From: Micrasema longulum
Lineage: Eukaryota; Arthropoda; Insecta; Trichoptera; Brachycentridae
Direction: 5' to 3'
Length of the DNA stretch: 64,000 bases
Assembly: GCA_022494885.1 (NCBI GenBank)
Contig: JAGVSM010004925.1
Span: 124,001 to 188,000, forward strand
In this document: positions 11,488 to 22,685 of the stretch, one piece after another
Layout: the number at the start of each line of letters is the position of its first letter
Position numbering within the stretch: position 1 is the stretch's first letter
Translations under genes and position numbers: made by a program
Notes under the pieces: model-generated
The model's input: the letters and a program-made list of their open reading frames with translations, nothing else
The model's database searches: none
Told to the model about the DNA's origin: nothing

Positions 11488-11528
11488 CTCCATCTTAGAA
11501 CAGGCTGAGCCATGTTAGATGGAGACTA
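11488..11528 (-). repeat. Repeat E fragment, pair with 55549-55592
   Basis: The segment CAGGCTGAGCCATGTTAGAT is the reverse complement of sequence near 55569-55583 and neighbours, with about 40 bp shared. It is itself partly self-complementary (TCCATCT...AGATGGA). Only the short match is visible. Confidence 0.55.
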
Positions 11529-11801
11529 TCTAAACCAGAGGACGCTCCGAATTTATTTTCTAATTAACTAGTTTTATATGGATTTCCTGGGATTAAATAT
11601 GTATACTAATTAATGCAATAAAATGCAAGAGTAGCGTTCTATTCATAGAATAAAGAATAGTTCATAAACCGCATACGCGCATCAAACAGAAGGCGACTAA
11701 ACTACTCTTAAAGGAGTAATTTTACGTTTTGACGCATTCGTTTCTTTGTAGACGTCGCTCAGTACGCAACTCCCGATGCAATCAATTGAATGAATTCAAC
11801 T

Positions 11802-11882
11802 ATGCCGTGTTGTGTCGTTTTAAAGTGCAGAATTACTGCTGGGATCTTCAAAAAACAGGATGGGATCACATTTCATGACCGT
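11802..11882 (+). CDS. First coding exon of a THAP-domain protein (partial)
   Basis: The ATG at 11802 opens a 27-codon exon that begins MPCCVVLKCRITAG and ends ITFHDR, followed directly by the donor GTAAGT at 11883. THAP domains are C2CH zinc fingers that start with a short Met-Pro lead, two Cys separated by four residues, then a Phe/His stretch. Cys4 and Cys9 and the FH pair fit this. THAP proteins bind DNA, and many derive from P-element-like transposases, so either a host gene or a transposon relic is possible. The C-x-H half and Trp should lie in a later exon, which I could not identify. The upstream 100 bases are relatively CpG-rich. Confidence 0.6.
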
Positions 11883-13560
11883 GTAAGTTGCAAATGCATG
11901 TGTAAGTAGTAAATGTATTACAAAAATTGAATTATTTTTCCATCTGTTAGATTGTCAAAGAAAACAAAATGGACATTTTGTTAGTGTTGCCAGGGTTGTA
12001 ATTTTTTTTACGCTACTTTGCTCATCTTATGAGAGAACTTATGAAAATTGGACCTCTGGGATTAAAAAACGCCGTGGTGGAAATTTGACTGACATTATTT
12101 ATAAAACATCAAATATTATTTAACATGAAATAAAAATATCAGTTTCATGTAAAATAAAATTGTTTTTAATTTTTCATGTTCAAAGTTCATCAATTAAATT
12201 ACCTTTTACTAATCTACTCTGATGTGTCAATCAATGTTTCCGAGTAAACAGTAAAATTTTAGAGAAATTAACAAATTACTTTTTAAAAATAAAAATATCT
12301 TACATATGTGTTATGATTATATTTTTCACGATCTGGCAACATTACGCGGCGACTTTAAGCATGCGCGCGGCAAAGGTGGGGCAATTGTTTTTTTTTTTAC
12401 AACGTCCGATGCATTCAAATATGATTCTGCGCTCCTTCTAGACTATTCTAAATTCTATGGTTCTATTCTTTTTGCCGACTCTTACAGGGAAACGACGTAA
12501 TTGTTTGATTTGAAAAAAAAAGTTAAAGAACAAAAAATAACCGTGACACCCTACGGTTGAAGTACATCAATGCAACCCTTCACACCAAGAATAAAATAAT
12601 GGTTTTGAAATTTCAATCCAAGTAATGTTATTTTAAATTAACAGGTGCTACAAAATTATTTCAAAATGCTGTTTTTTTATTTTTCTGATTTTGAAATGAC
12701 GCATATTAAAAAAAAAATATTTTTTGCGTACCTCCATGTGAATTGATTTTTTGTATGTATAAATAATAAATAAAAAATAGCTGTTAAACATAGAAAAAAA
12801 CGTATTCATTTCTTTTCTGTATTGATGACGTCACATGATTGATTACAACTAGGTGGTCAAACATGCTTTTACGGAAAAACAATTTGCAAGTTTCCACGAA
12901 AGAAACTTGATACTATAATACGAGTAGAATAGAGCAAACATCGCAAAAAACAACAGGCAGTAATATTCTTAATACTTTTACTACCATTACAAACGTTTTT
13001 CTTTTAATATATTATTTTATTTGCCAGCCACATGGTAACGATTTTGTTCCCAGTAATTCCATAAATATTTTGGAGACAGTACAAAAACGTTTTTTTTTAG
13101 AATATTTGTATATTTTACGATAGGAAAATAATATTACATACCGTAGTATAGATACTAATAAAAAAATGTGAAATGGATTTTGAAAATTAACAGCATTTTC
13201 AAAATCAATATGGGTATTGTAGACAAATGTTTTTTACTTAACTTTCAAAATAAAATTATTTCAAAAATGCGACACATTTGGGCTTGACAATTGTGGCGTC
13301 AAAATTCTTGACGACAACGATGCACGAGCAAAGTTCAAAATTTAACCGAATCGTGACGTGTTGGGGGCGAGGACAATGCAATGGATCGTTTTAGCAGGAA
13401 AAATATTTCTTAAAAAATTACTGGACAGTATTTCATACTTATTTGTTTTAAATTGTAAAAAAAAGAAATTGAATTTCCCTATTGTAGTCTGCATGACTTT
13501 AAGGGTTGTTTAAGTCATTACGTAATGCAAACTGCTTAAAAAATGTAGAATAACATTGCG
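11883..13560. other. Probable intron or intergenic DNA
   Basis: AT-rich with long A/T runs. A frame at 12306-12500 shows no known domain. The acceptor-like site before 11950 opens a frame of only 16 codons and does not look like the second half of a THAP finger. Confidence 0.4.
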
Positions 13561-13566
13561 CATGGC

Positions 13567-14180
13567 AAGTTTTTTTATTTATTTTATTTTATTTGGGATT
13601 TTGACAGCTATTACATAAACAAAATAAGTAGAACAATATTAACAATACTAGAGCCAATTTAAAAAATCCACTGTAAATCTAATTACACATAATATATATG
13701 AATAGAGTTTAATAGAGAATGTGTGTATGCGTGAATAAATGAGGGAGAGGGTACATGTACGTGTGGAAATGAATGAGGAAGAGGGTGCGTGTGTGTGGGT
13801 GCGTAAGTATAAAAAATAATTGTTTAAAACTTGTAATAGTATTAAAAATGGCATAAGAAAGAGCTAGGTAAAAAGTTTGAAATCTTTTTGTTAAAATTCA
13901 AATCAAGAAATGTTTAAATTGTATTTTTTAAAAGTATAACAAATTTCAAAACCGAATTCTGAAAAAAAGCATTTTATTTTTAAACTTAACTGATACACAC
14001 TGAATGAATAATGTGCGACGAGTCCCATACAATACTAGTACGGTAGGTAACCACAAAATGCAGTGAAAAAGATATATTGTCAACAATAAAATAAGGTTTT
14101 ACAGTACGCGAACGTTGATTCAAAACGAACATACGAATACATATTATATGCACCTACATAATGTTTAAATAAGAATAACA
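13567..14180 (-). repeat. Repeat H copy 1, about 600 bp
   Basis: The minus strand matches 40075-40675: the same order of TACGTTCGTTTTGAATCAACG-like sequence, GTATTGTATGGGACTCGT, a CA-rich patch (CACACACGCACCCTCTTCC), GTGGATTTTTTAAATTGGCT and a final AAATAAAATAAATAAA tail. The terminal A-rich tail suggests a retroposed element or a LINE 3' UTR. No coding is present. Confidence 0.75.
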
Positions 14181-14439
14181 AATAAGTTTTATAGAAATGA
14201 TTCGAATTATAAAAATCAGGTGTCACAAATAGATAAAGTTAATGAGTAGAAAGCAGGTAGCTGCTTAAGTGCCGATATGAATAAAAAAAATAGGTCCTAT
14301 TAGCTGTAAATGAATGTAAGAACGTTTGTGTAAAATTGTGTTGCATGTCCCAGCATACAAATATTTCTTTTGGATATTGATTAATATTTCATCTCTGCGT
14401 CCGAGCGAATTAAGAGAACAGTTATTTCTGTGAAATATA

Positions 14440-14690
14440 CCAGAATCCTGGACGAATGCTTTTGGCTCGATGGCTAGTTCTAGGCAAAAATTCTGAATAA
14501 GGTGATCTAGTAGAGATAAGTCTGCCTCGTAGTGAAGAAGCTGGTGCATTTGCCTGTCATGCTTGAGGTCCCTTGTTCGATTCCTGGGAAGGTCAAAATA
14601 AAATAAAGATTTAAAACCATACCATCATGTAATAGATGATGGATATATGCTGCATTTAGTGTACCAATTGAGTGCCCTGCCCTGGCCACC
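14440..14690 (+). mobile_element. SINE-A copy
   Basis: The leader AATCCTGGACGAATGC and CTCGATGGCTAG is followed by the tRNA-like core (CCTCGTAGTGAAGAAGCTGG, then TGTTCGATTCCTGGG as B box, 14574-14588). The post-core region is shortened, then TGTACCAATTGAGTGCCCTG closes the copy. This is one of the better-preserved B boxes in the window. Confidence 0.8.
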
Positions 14691-14699
14691 AGGTTCGAA

Positions 14700-15815
14700 C
14701 AGGGGCTAGATTTTAATTTATTTATATGTTTATTAATTTAAATGTCAAATGTAATGCACAATGTGCTAAAGCGAGTTTTCTTTTTTAAACTCAATGGGAA
14801 TGTAGTTTTCACAAACAAACTTTTATTTAATTGACTACTAAATTTTCTTAAACGCACCGTAAAATGTGATTATTTAAATAGGTTTATTTTTAATATTAAT
14901 TTTAAAAATCACTCGTTTTTTATGTCAAAAATACATTAAACGTTTTTACCTCTGGAATGCTCGTTTTAAGAGGTTATGTACATTTTACAATTTTTATTTT
15001 TAATATTTTTTAAAAATGTTTTTACTACAATAATCAAAGCACACACAGTATTGAAATAAATGTGAAGTGAGTTTTATTTATTTCTTAAGTTTGACTTTAA
15101 TAATATTTTCTATTTTAATACTCGGTATTTTACCTTAAGCATACTGTGCGAAAATTGCCTAATAACCAATTTCTCTTATTAAAATTGTATATATGTATCT
15201 TGCTAAGTAATCTAATTAGATACCATCTTTTTTTTTTTCTTTAAATGAATGTTTTATAAATTTGTCTCAGGGTACTCGATATTTTGTCAATTTCGTAGAT
15301 CTTTATGGACAAAATTTTTAATTTAAAATTGTTTAGTTTACCAAAATATGTTTTTTTTCTTATGCTTAAAGAATTACTTGATGATTACATGATATCGTGG
15401 TAATATTTATAGTAGTTGCCGGGATATTAATTAATTACTTGCAATTTGCGATGCCAGTTAGGTTCAATCACCCAAACAGGCGTGTTAATAAAAGGTTTGC
15501 AAAAAAATCCCGCGAAGGAATATTGGTTTTGTGCTGTATTTGTGTGTTGCATCTATTCACACTTAAGGAAAAAAATCTTCTTTTTTAGAAATGTTGAAAA
15601 TTATGGAACTTTCATCCTTGAAAAAAACGCTTATATGTAGACACTTTTTGAAAATAACAAATACTTTTGCTATAACCTTAAATAAATTTTGATATATAAA
15701 TAAACTCATGAAGAAAAAATAGTCGTCGTAAGATATACTATTAAGGTTGAATTAAGCATGGTAAAACCAGTTGCGTTTTTATTTAATTTTTAACTTATTT
15801 ATGCATAAAAAAATA
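14700..15815. other. No gene recognised
   Basis: AT-rich. Two short overlapping plus-strand frames near 15397-15640 show no domain or splice support. Confidence 0.45.
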
Positions 15816-15821
15816 TGTTTT

Positions 15822-15900
15822 CCCACCATCATCAACATCACCATTCCCTGTTTGCAACCAGTGATGCATAGGGTACTGCATTGGTGCTAAAAAACCTCGA
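15822..15900 (-). mobile_element. SINE-A 3' fragment
   Basis: Plus-strand CATCATCAACATCACC and TGCATAGGGTACTGCATTGG are the inverted tail and terminal block of SINE-A. The tRNA-like part is absent. Confidence 0.7.
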
Positions 15901-17752
15901 TAAATATAAATATTTTTCTTAACATAAAAGGTATGAACACTAGCAACACTTGACTGCCAGCCTGTCAACGCAGCAACGCAACACGTTACCAACAACTGAA
16001 ATAAAAGACATAAATAAGGTCAGACTCTCTTCGCCCGGCGCTGATTTCAGATGTTTCGACACGGAATTTTTAACGACTTTCAATATTTAACGTAAAATAA
16101 ATTCGTATATTACAGTTAGATTAAGCAACAGAACTTATATTCTGCAAAATGGATAAATATATATTACAGGTCATTATTTCATATGTGTTACGACATTCAA
16201 GTAGTTTGTAAAAATACTAGAAATATTCTAGATATACTTATTTATTTCGACAGCTTACGCCTTTTACAAAGTATAAAATAATATTTTAAAACAATTATAA
16301 TAAAACAACAAAAATAAAAAGAACTATATATAAAGTTTATATTTGAAGCACTAACTTTGTGGTTATTCATTATAATAAAATAAATAAAACAACTTTGTTT
16401 TTAACCACTAATTTTTATTTTTCACCGACCCGTTTAAAAGCAAACAAGCTTCTTTGTCAAGGTTTACGTAACTAATGAATTGATTCCTTTTTATTTTATT
16501 TCTATCGTGTTCACTAATACTACACGTGGACCCAATAAATCAAGTGGTTTTTTCTTAAGGATATCGAATTACCACCCGTGTAAGAACTAACAAAAAATAA
16601 TTTTAAATATTTAGATAATCAAAAAAATCTTTAGACAATGGTAAACTTCAAACCTCTGTTGAAAGCCAAAAGTAGTATTGAATACTTTTTAAAATAATGT
16701 TTACGTTTAATTTGATCCAAAATGCAACTTTTTAGACCACCTTTACTTTGATGTCTAAAAAAAAAAAAACTTCATACATCATCGGCCCACTGTAAATTGT
16801 TTAGGTTTTCATATTCATTTCTTAAAAACGTTTTCAATCTCTGTTGTATTATGTTTATCTAAAATATATCTGCAAAAATTTAGACGTACTAAAAATATTC
16901 ATAAAATATTGTTTACTAGCTTGATGGATAGACTTTTGATGCGTAACGTCGTTCCTTTGCTCTTGCTAAAGATTAACAGTTTAGTAAAGTTCGGCCGCAA
17001 TGTTCGTAATAGACCCGATATGTTTGTTTACACGTCCAGAAAATTTCTCTTAGACTGGAACTTGCGTGCTTAGAATAATATTCTAAACATCATGATTTAT
17101 CTCAAGGTGAGCTGTTCCGGTTGTTTGGACCGGAAGCGGAAGTAAGACGTATTATGAGCCATGGAGACAAAATAATAATCATTTTGAAATGTCGTTTGCA
17201 GGTGAAGGGTGAGATATATTATGTAATAATCTACACTAAAAACACTCCCTACACACACCCGAAAACTGAAGACCGAGGGTCATCCTATCATTTACGCTTA
17301 TACTAACCAGATGATGATAATCCAGATGTTAAAAAATAATGAAAAAAAAAAAATTTAATTTCAGTTTTTTTTCTTCATATTTAAGGTATTTAAACAATAT
17401 GCTGCATCGGGCACAAAATATTCGTAAACAAAAAAATATAAAAATAAAGATTTTATTTACATATGAAAATAAAAATCTAGTAATCAAAGCTGCGGAAACA
17501 ATGCAACTTTAAATCTTAAAAATACAAAAAAATCATCATTTGGGTATTAGCGAAAATACGCTTTTGATAGGAAACATGCAACCAACTTTTCGTTTAAAAT
17601 TTATTTACTAATTTCAAATAACATTGGGATATATATTTACCAACATATTGTAATTTTTTAGCTTGTGCCCGTGTAAGGCTATAATAAGTTTTCTAATAAA
17701 ATTGTCCTAACAAACGCAGTACTATTTTCTTTTTTGTGCACACTAACTGCAG
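15901..17752. other. No gene recognised
   Basis: This region contains several CpG-bearing patches (16020-16070, 16940-17050, 17105-17160), but none forms an exon with both a splice site and recognisable residues. Confidence 0.4.
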
Positions 17753-17996
17753 TGAATTACAGCACAGGATATCTAGGCTTGAGAAAAACTTAGGAATTTT
17801 GTCTAAATGTAGTGATATAATAAAGAAAAGAAGCACACAAGTACAATTAAGAACGAAAGCAAACAATATCCTAACTTTTGATAATTGTAAGGAATTATTT
17901 CAAAATCCATTCAGTCGTAACTTCAATAAGAGATCTCGTAGGTATTTTAGAAAACAAACATATATTTTTACGAACGCGTCATTGACCATGTTATAA
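17753..17996 (+). CDS. Possible coding exon, coiled-coil-like (unrecognised)
   Basis: A pyrimidine-rich tract (TTTTCTTTTTTGTGC) and ...AACTGCAG precede an open frame of about 80 codons ending TAA at 17994-17996. It begins ELQHRISRLEKNLGILSKCS, has heptad-like Leu/Ile spacing and then turns very basic (KRSRRYFRKQ). Coiled-coil segments follow the finger in many THAP proteins, and the THAP exon lies 5.9 kb upstream on the same strand, but nothing links them directly. It could be a chance frame. Confidence 0.25.
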
Positions 17997-18352
17997 ACAA
18001 ATCTCATAAACTCCATGGCTTCGTTAATAAAGCTTAGTCCGATTCTGACATTATATTTACCACATCATTTATAATGTATTACACACATTATTGCTCGCTG
18101 GTTCGTCTTTTGAATACCACGTCTTAGGGATAAGATCTTCTTTATATGTTATTCATATAAATTGCATTAAGTCTGTTCAGCAAAAAAATATAAGAAAAAT
18201 AGCTTAAAAATAAAAAATAAAAAATCACAAAATTCAACTTTAATTATAGCAGTTTGGAACTTTTTCTCAATATACAGAGCCTTTCAAAACGCCAATTAAT
18301 TTAGATTTAATCTACATTTAAAAAATATTCAATGGTTTATTTCATGTCCCGA

Positions 18353-18605
18353 CTATCATCATCATTCCATTTCCGCACCTCAAGGTGCATAGGGAACTGC
18401 ATTGGTACACCATTCGCAAGGATTCTTGATCATTTTCGTTACATGAAGGTAAGATGATCAGTCTAACGCTTTAGTTACCAGTCCAGGGACTATGAAATAT
18501 TTTAGTGTAAAAACACCTTTTTAAATAAATATTTCAAATCAACCACGTCGGGAATCAAACCCGCTGACCATTTAACCCGAGGCCGACAATATACTCGGCT
18601 ATAGA
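18353..18605 (-). mobile_element. SINE-A copy
   Basis: On the plus strand the inverted order is CATCATCATT tail, AAGGTGCATAGGGAACTGCA, GATGATCAGTCTAACGCTTT, CAGTCCAGGGACTATG, then the B box complement (GGGAATCAAACCCGC, 18551-18565). The A-box side is truncated. The middle block is well kept. Confidence 0.8.
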
Positions 18606-18886
18606 CTCTGAAATAATTAAATTATGTTCCTCGGTCATCATAAGACTAATTATGGTGACCGGACACCGCTACCCAGATTGATCAAACCTGTTTTCAAAAA
18701 TCAGGATCTGAATTATTTTGGTTATTAATGAAATAATTTTACTAATCAATTAAAAAATCAATAATTACATTCAATCAATTCCTTATTCATTAATTTTATT
18801 TGTCATACCCTTTTCTTTGATTATTTCGTTTTAAATTTTATGTTACCGTATAAAATTGTCTTTTTTGTTATTATATATATATTTTT

Positions 18887-19685
18887 TATTTATTTATTTA
18901 GTTCTATGTAACATAGTCTAATATATATTTACAAGACAATATTTACATCTATACTTATTCTAACATTATTTATCACTATTATACACTTATTATCCTAATT
19001 TATAATATTAACTGTTTCATATGTACATTTTCATTAATTATATTCACTATTTACACTATATACTACCTAATATTTTTCACATATATGCTTTTTACATTTA
19101 ATTTTAAATATATTTACATTAATTTCATTTTTTATGCTTTCTGGCATTTCTTCAAATAGTTGTATTCCCTTGTACATAAGGCAGTTCTGGGACATAGCTG
19201 TTGATTTCTTTTCCAGTCTTATATTTTTAGATTCTCTTGTTGCATAGTTATGAAAGAACTCATTATTTTTTTGTTTATTTTGAAAATATCTCGGAACTAT
19301 TCCTTTAATAATTTTGTTTATTTCATTGGCAACATTGAATTTGATTCTTTGATCAATTGTCATGATATCTAGAAGTTGAATCATTTTCTTAACATTTGTT
19401 CGTCTCCCCCATCTTAATATTATCCTCATCGCTTTGTTTTGTATTATTTGGAGTCTTTTTAGATCTCCTTTATTACTTAAATATAAAATACTGCAGCAAT
19501 AATCAATGTGGGGAACGATAATACTTTTAAATATCAGCAGAGAGGTTTTAATGTCTAATTTATTCCTTATCCTTCCTAACAGGGATACATTCTTTGCGAT
19601 TTTCTTACTCGTATAGTCTGCATTTTTTGAAAAAGATAATTTAGAGTCAATCCAAACTCCTAGATATTTTATGCTTTCAACATTC
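18887..19685 (-). mobile_element. Jockey-like LINE, 5'-truncated (family J copy 1)
   Basis: The minus strand 19687-19067 encodes about 200 residues: NVESIKYLGVWIDSKLSF, IVPHIDYCCSILY, IQNKAMRIIL and a final KKHICEKY. This is the segment after the polymerase core in jockey/CR1-like reverse transcriptases, including the YLGV motif. It is followed by a 180-bp 3' UTR ending in a TAAA-rich tail (18887-18900). The frame is open for its whole remaining length. It is closely similar to the nested copy at about 50015-51184, so the family was active fairly recently. The catalytic motifs are missing by truncation. Confidence 0.85.
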
Positions 19686-20246
19686 ATGTTTAAAAGAGAC
19701 TATGTAGATATTTGGTTTATTTAAAAAAAAGCAATATTATATTTGTTCGGACCCGGGGACCCTCAATCACTAATAGTATAAATTAAATACGCACAATGAG
19801 TCTTTTTTACGGGATTTAAAATCCGTTTCGTTTTCTTATATTATGAAAATAATATTCAAACTGCTTTGGGATTTAAACAGAATCATTTACGTTCAATACG
19901 AAGGTGAAAGTTTAAAAATGCGATTTGTCTTCTAATCTCGTGTTGCCAGACAAACTAAACACGGAATTTTCAACCATTTTTCACTTTTACGACCGAAGCA
20001 TGAGCTGTCGTCGCCCATGTTTTTTCAACGGCTGACGCTAACGTGTTCACTTGAAAAAAATGAAAGAGAAATGCATAGAAAAATGTGAAAAACTCGTATG
20101 CTTTGAAAACTGAAATATATTAAAAGCATTTTGGAGTTAACCTGTTTTCATATAAAACAGAATTCTTTTAAGAAATAGAAAATAATTAACAAAATATAAT
20201 TTCTGATAAACGGATAGCAGTCATATCAAAAAATTTTGTATGATAT

Positions 20247-21062
20247 ATGTGTTATGTAGATATGGATGGGTGGAATGGTGGTGTTGAAGTGGGAGGTCAA
20301 CAAATATCAAATCTGAGATATGCAGACGACACGACACTGATTGCCAAAGATGAAACCGAGCTAGCAGAAGTCTTCAGACGGATAGAGTTGGAGAGTGAGG
20401 CTCTGGTTCTGAAAATAAATAAAAGTAAGACAAAGCTAATGATTGTAGACAGAGCTGGCAGTCTCCTAAGGACAGGACAGATGCAAGACGTTGAACTGAT
20501 ACATGACTTTGTGTACCTCGGTTCGCTCATCTCCAACAACGGCAGTTGCAGACCTGAGATTAGTCGCAGGATTCAAATGGTCAAATAAGCAATGAACCGT
20601 TTGGAAAGGATTCGGTGAGATCTAAGTATATCAATAAACACAAAAAAGCGGTTGATGGAAGCCCTGGTATTCATCGTTTTCCTATATGGGGCCGAAACGT
20701 GGACAATGCGTGCATACGAGAGAAAGTGGATCGATGCATTCGAGATGTGGTGTTGGAAAAAGCTGCTGCCTGTGCCTTGGACAGTTAGAAGGACGAATGC
20801 ATCAATACCGGAAGAGCTCCATATTACAAATCATCTATTAGTGGTGTGTTTGAGAAGGATACTGTCTTTCTTTGAACATATTGCGAAAAGTGAGTCAGAC
20901 AATCTAGAAAAGGCAATAATGTCTGGCCGAGTTGAAGGAAGGAGAAACCGGGGTAGAATCCCATATAAATGGACCGACCAAATAAAGGTGGCTACGGGGC
21001 TAAAATTTGATGAGTCAGTTCGTCGGGCTGAGGACAGACTGGAGTGGAACATACTAATTTAG
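20247..21062 (+). pseudogene. RTE-like LINE reverse transcriptase, C-terminal part
   Basis: One continuous frame with two internal stops (20586-20588 and near 20616). Residues LRYADDTTLIAKDE carry the catalytic YADD box (20319-20330). They are followed by FVYLGSLISNNGSC, FLYGAETWTM, DAFEMWCWKKLL and the terminal RGRIPYKWTDQIKVATGL, all hallmarks of insect RTE-like LINEs. The endonuclease and most of the fingers domain are missing. The frame ends LEWNILI at 21062, directly against a SINE-A copy. Confidence 0.9.
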
Positions 21063-21200
21063 TTTTCGACTTAATGGCTGCTCTTAGGTAAAAATCATGA
21101 AAAAAACAAATCTAGTGGAGAAACGCCCACCTCGTAGCGAAGTGGTTTGCGCGTTTGCCTATCATGCTTGAAGTTCGGTTTCTGCCTGGTAACAGAAGGC
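21061..21200 (+). mobile_element. SINE-A copy, 5' half
   Basis: GTTTTCGACTTAATGGCTGC leader, CCTCGTAGCGAAGTGGTTTG A-box region and a poor B box (AGTTCGGTTTCTGCC). The copy stops just after the core. It abuts the RTE remnant without a gap. Confidence 0.7.
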
Positions 21201-21544
21201 TTTATAGATTTCTACAAAACACCGATATGCCATAAGTATGAAACGCGCCAAAAAGTGAAAAGAAATTTTACAGAAAAAAAAAACTCTAAATGCGTATGAA
21301 CAGAAGACAAGGACTTATATACTCCCAGACGAAATACAAAAAAGTGAAATGAATAAAAAAAGAGTTAAATATGTTTTAAAACTTTTTTTCTTAAATTCTA
21401 AGTTCAGTATGTAAAAATAAGAGATAATAAAAAAAGAAAACCAAACAGTGTTGTTTGTTTATTTTTTTAATATGTTTCCGTATCAAAAAAGACTGTATTT
21501 TAATGATATTTTATTTTGTTGATATAATTGAGATTTTTTTAAAG
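21201..21544. other. No gene recognised
   Basis: A-rich DNA. Nothing supported. Confidence 0.4.
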
Positions 21545-21807
21545 TGTACATTATCATTAACAAATTACAACAGGGATGGAGAATACCTTAAATAAGTGAA
21601 TGTTACCCAGTGTGTAAAGTGGCCACTTAAACCAGCCAATGACAGGTCATAAGCCCTGTAAATGCCTTGACTTCCATATTTCCTTATTTAGGGTATTCTC
21701 CATCCCTCTTGTAATTTGTTAATCTTAATGACCCCCGAGGGGGTGAAATCCAGTCTTTTGTCTATGAACATTTGGACGAACTCAAATATTGTGATGTACA
21801 TTATCAT
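21545..21807 (+). mobile_element. Family-B retroposon with 13-bp target duplication
   Basis: TGTACATTATCAT flanks the element at 21545-21557 and 21795-21807. The body carries the family-B signature GTAAAGTGGCCACTTAAACC, ATGACAGGTCATAAGCCCTG and GAACATTTGGACGAACTC. Its left 40 bp (from TAACAAATTACAACAGGGATGG) is the inverted copy of the block at about 21675-21722, so the 5' end has folded back. No A-tail is visible. The duplication size fits target-primed retroposition. Confidence 0.8.
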
Positions 21808-21924
21808 GTTACAAAAATATTTACATGTAAAAAAAAATGCTTATGTAAAAAAAAAAAATTGTTTTCAAAAATGGTTTTAAATTGAAGTATTTCATTATCC
21901 GTAAAGCGTAAGGCTAAAAAAACG

Positions 21925-21985
21925 GTCGAGATACGCTGCGTTTGATTTAACACTGTAGTGACCTATACACCATTGGATGAAGATA
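21925..21985 (+). mobile_element. SINE-A 3' fragment, variant
   Basis: GATACGCTGCGTTTGATTTA and TATACACCATTGGATGAAG match the fragment at 46095-46165 (TACGCTGCGGTTGATGTATC). Both are the terminal block of a SINE-A subfamily. Confidence 0.55.
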
Positions 21986-22126
21986 AGGGTTTGTCAACGG
22001 GATTGGAATTCTGTGAAGGTTGAATATTTTTCTGTTCTTTTCCGTCTCTAACAATTCACACTCTCTACATTATTTTGAATTTTCGCCGATGACATGCACA
22101 TATTTATAAAAAACGTAATTTCTTAC

Positions 22127-22347
22127 CTAGGGCGAATTTGACTCCGGTCCACGCAGACCTGACGTAGTTGAAGAAGCGGCGGTAGAGGGGGCGCGGTCGA
22201 CGCCGAAGGGCGCTGGGGCGCTCCTCCTCGCCGCCCTCGGCGCCCCCCGCCTCCGAGTCCTCCGTCCTAAGGGCGGGCTGGTGCCCTTCGCCCGAGCTGC
22301 AAGCCCGCGCCTCGGGCTGCGGGTGGCGAGCCACGGTTGGGGACTCT
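22127..22347 (-). CDS. GC-rich coding exon of an unrecognised gene (partial)
   Basis: In sharp contrast to its AT-rich surroundings, this stretch is GC- and CpG-rich. On the minus strand a frame reads ARHPQPEARACSSGEG, an acidic/Arg-rich middle (GGAEGGEEERPSALRRR), then RRFFNYVRSAWTGVKFAL, and meets a consensus donor CTAG|GTAAGA at 22127/22126. The last 18 residues look like a conserved segment before a phase-1 splice. No ATG lies in frame, and a stop (TGA) lies just upstream of 22365, so either an acceptor near 22348 or an earlier exon is needed. I do not recognise the protein. The alternative frame on the same strand is less protein-like. Confidence 0.5.
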
Positions 22348-22368
22348 CTGGCCCGGGGGTAAGCTGTT

Positions 22369-22685
22369 CACGTGATCGGCACTTCGTTGGATAACGACTG
22401 TTCACGTGACCGGCACCTTGTTAGATAATGAATGGTCACGTGACCGGCACCTTGTTAGATAAAAACAGTTCTTGTGACCGACACTTTGTTCGAGAAGAAC
22501 TTATCAGATAACCGGCATTGTGTTCCCGAAGAATTTATCACGTGACCGTCACTTTGTTTGAGAATAACTAATCTATCCTATTTTGGTTTGTGGTTACATT
22601 AGAGAAATTACGGTTTGGGATAAACCGGCACCTTGCTCAAAAATAACTTATCACGTGACCGGCACTTCGTTAGATAGCAACTGAA
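22369..22685. repeat. 34-bp minisatellite carrying E-box CACGTG
   Basis: Units start at 22369, 22403, 22437, 22471, 22505 and 22539, exactly 34 bp apart, then after a diverged 45-bp spacer again at 22618 and 22652. The unit core is CACGTGACCGGCAC followed by TTTGTTAGATAA. CACGTG, the canonical E-box for bHLH and bHLH-Zip factors, is intact in five units and mutated in three (CTTGTG, CAGATA, GGATAA). It lies just 5' of the GC-rich minus-strand exon. A regulatory role is inferred from position only. Confidence 0.9.

Noticed and set aside
12306..12500. Open frame downstream of the THAP exon as its second exon
   Set aside because: No Cys-x-His pair, no THAP Trp or Pro pattern and no convincing acceptor.
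17121..17306. Plus-strand frame near a CpG-bearing patch
   Set aside because: Short, no splice signals, no recognisable domain.
22127..22405. Alternative minus-strand frame over the GC-rich exon
   Set aside because: It is Arg/Pro/Ser-rich as expected of an out-of-frame GC-rich sequence, whereas the other frame ends in a protein-like segment at the donor.
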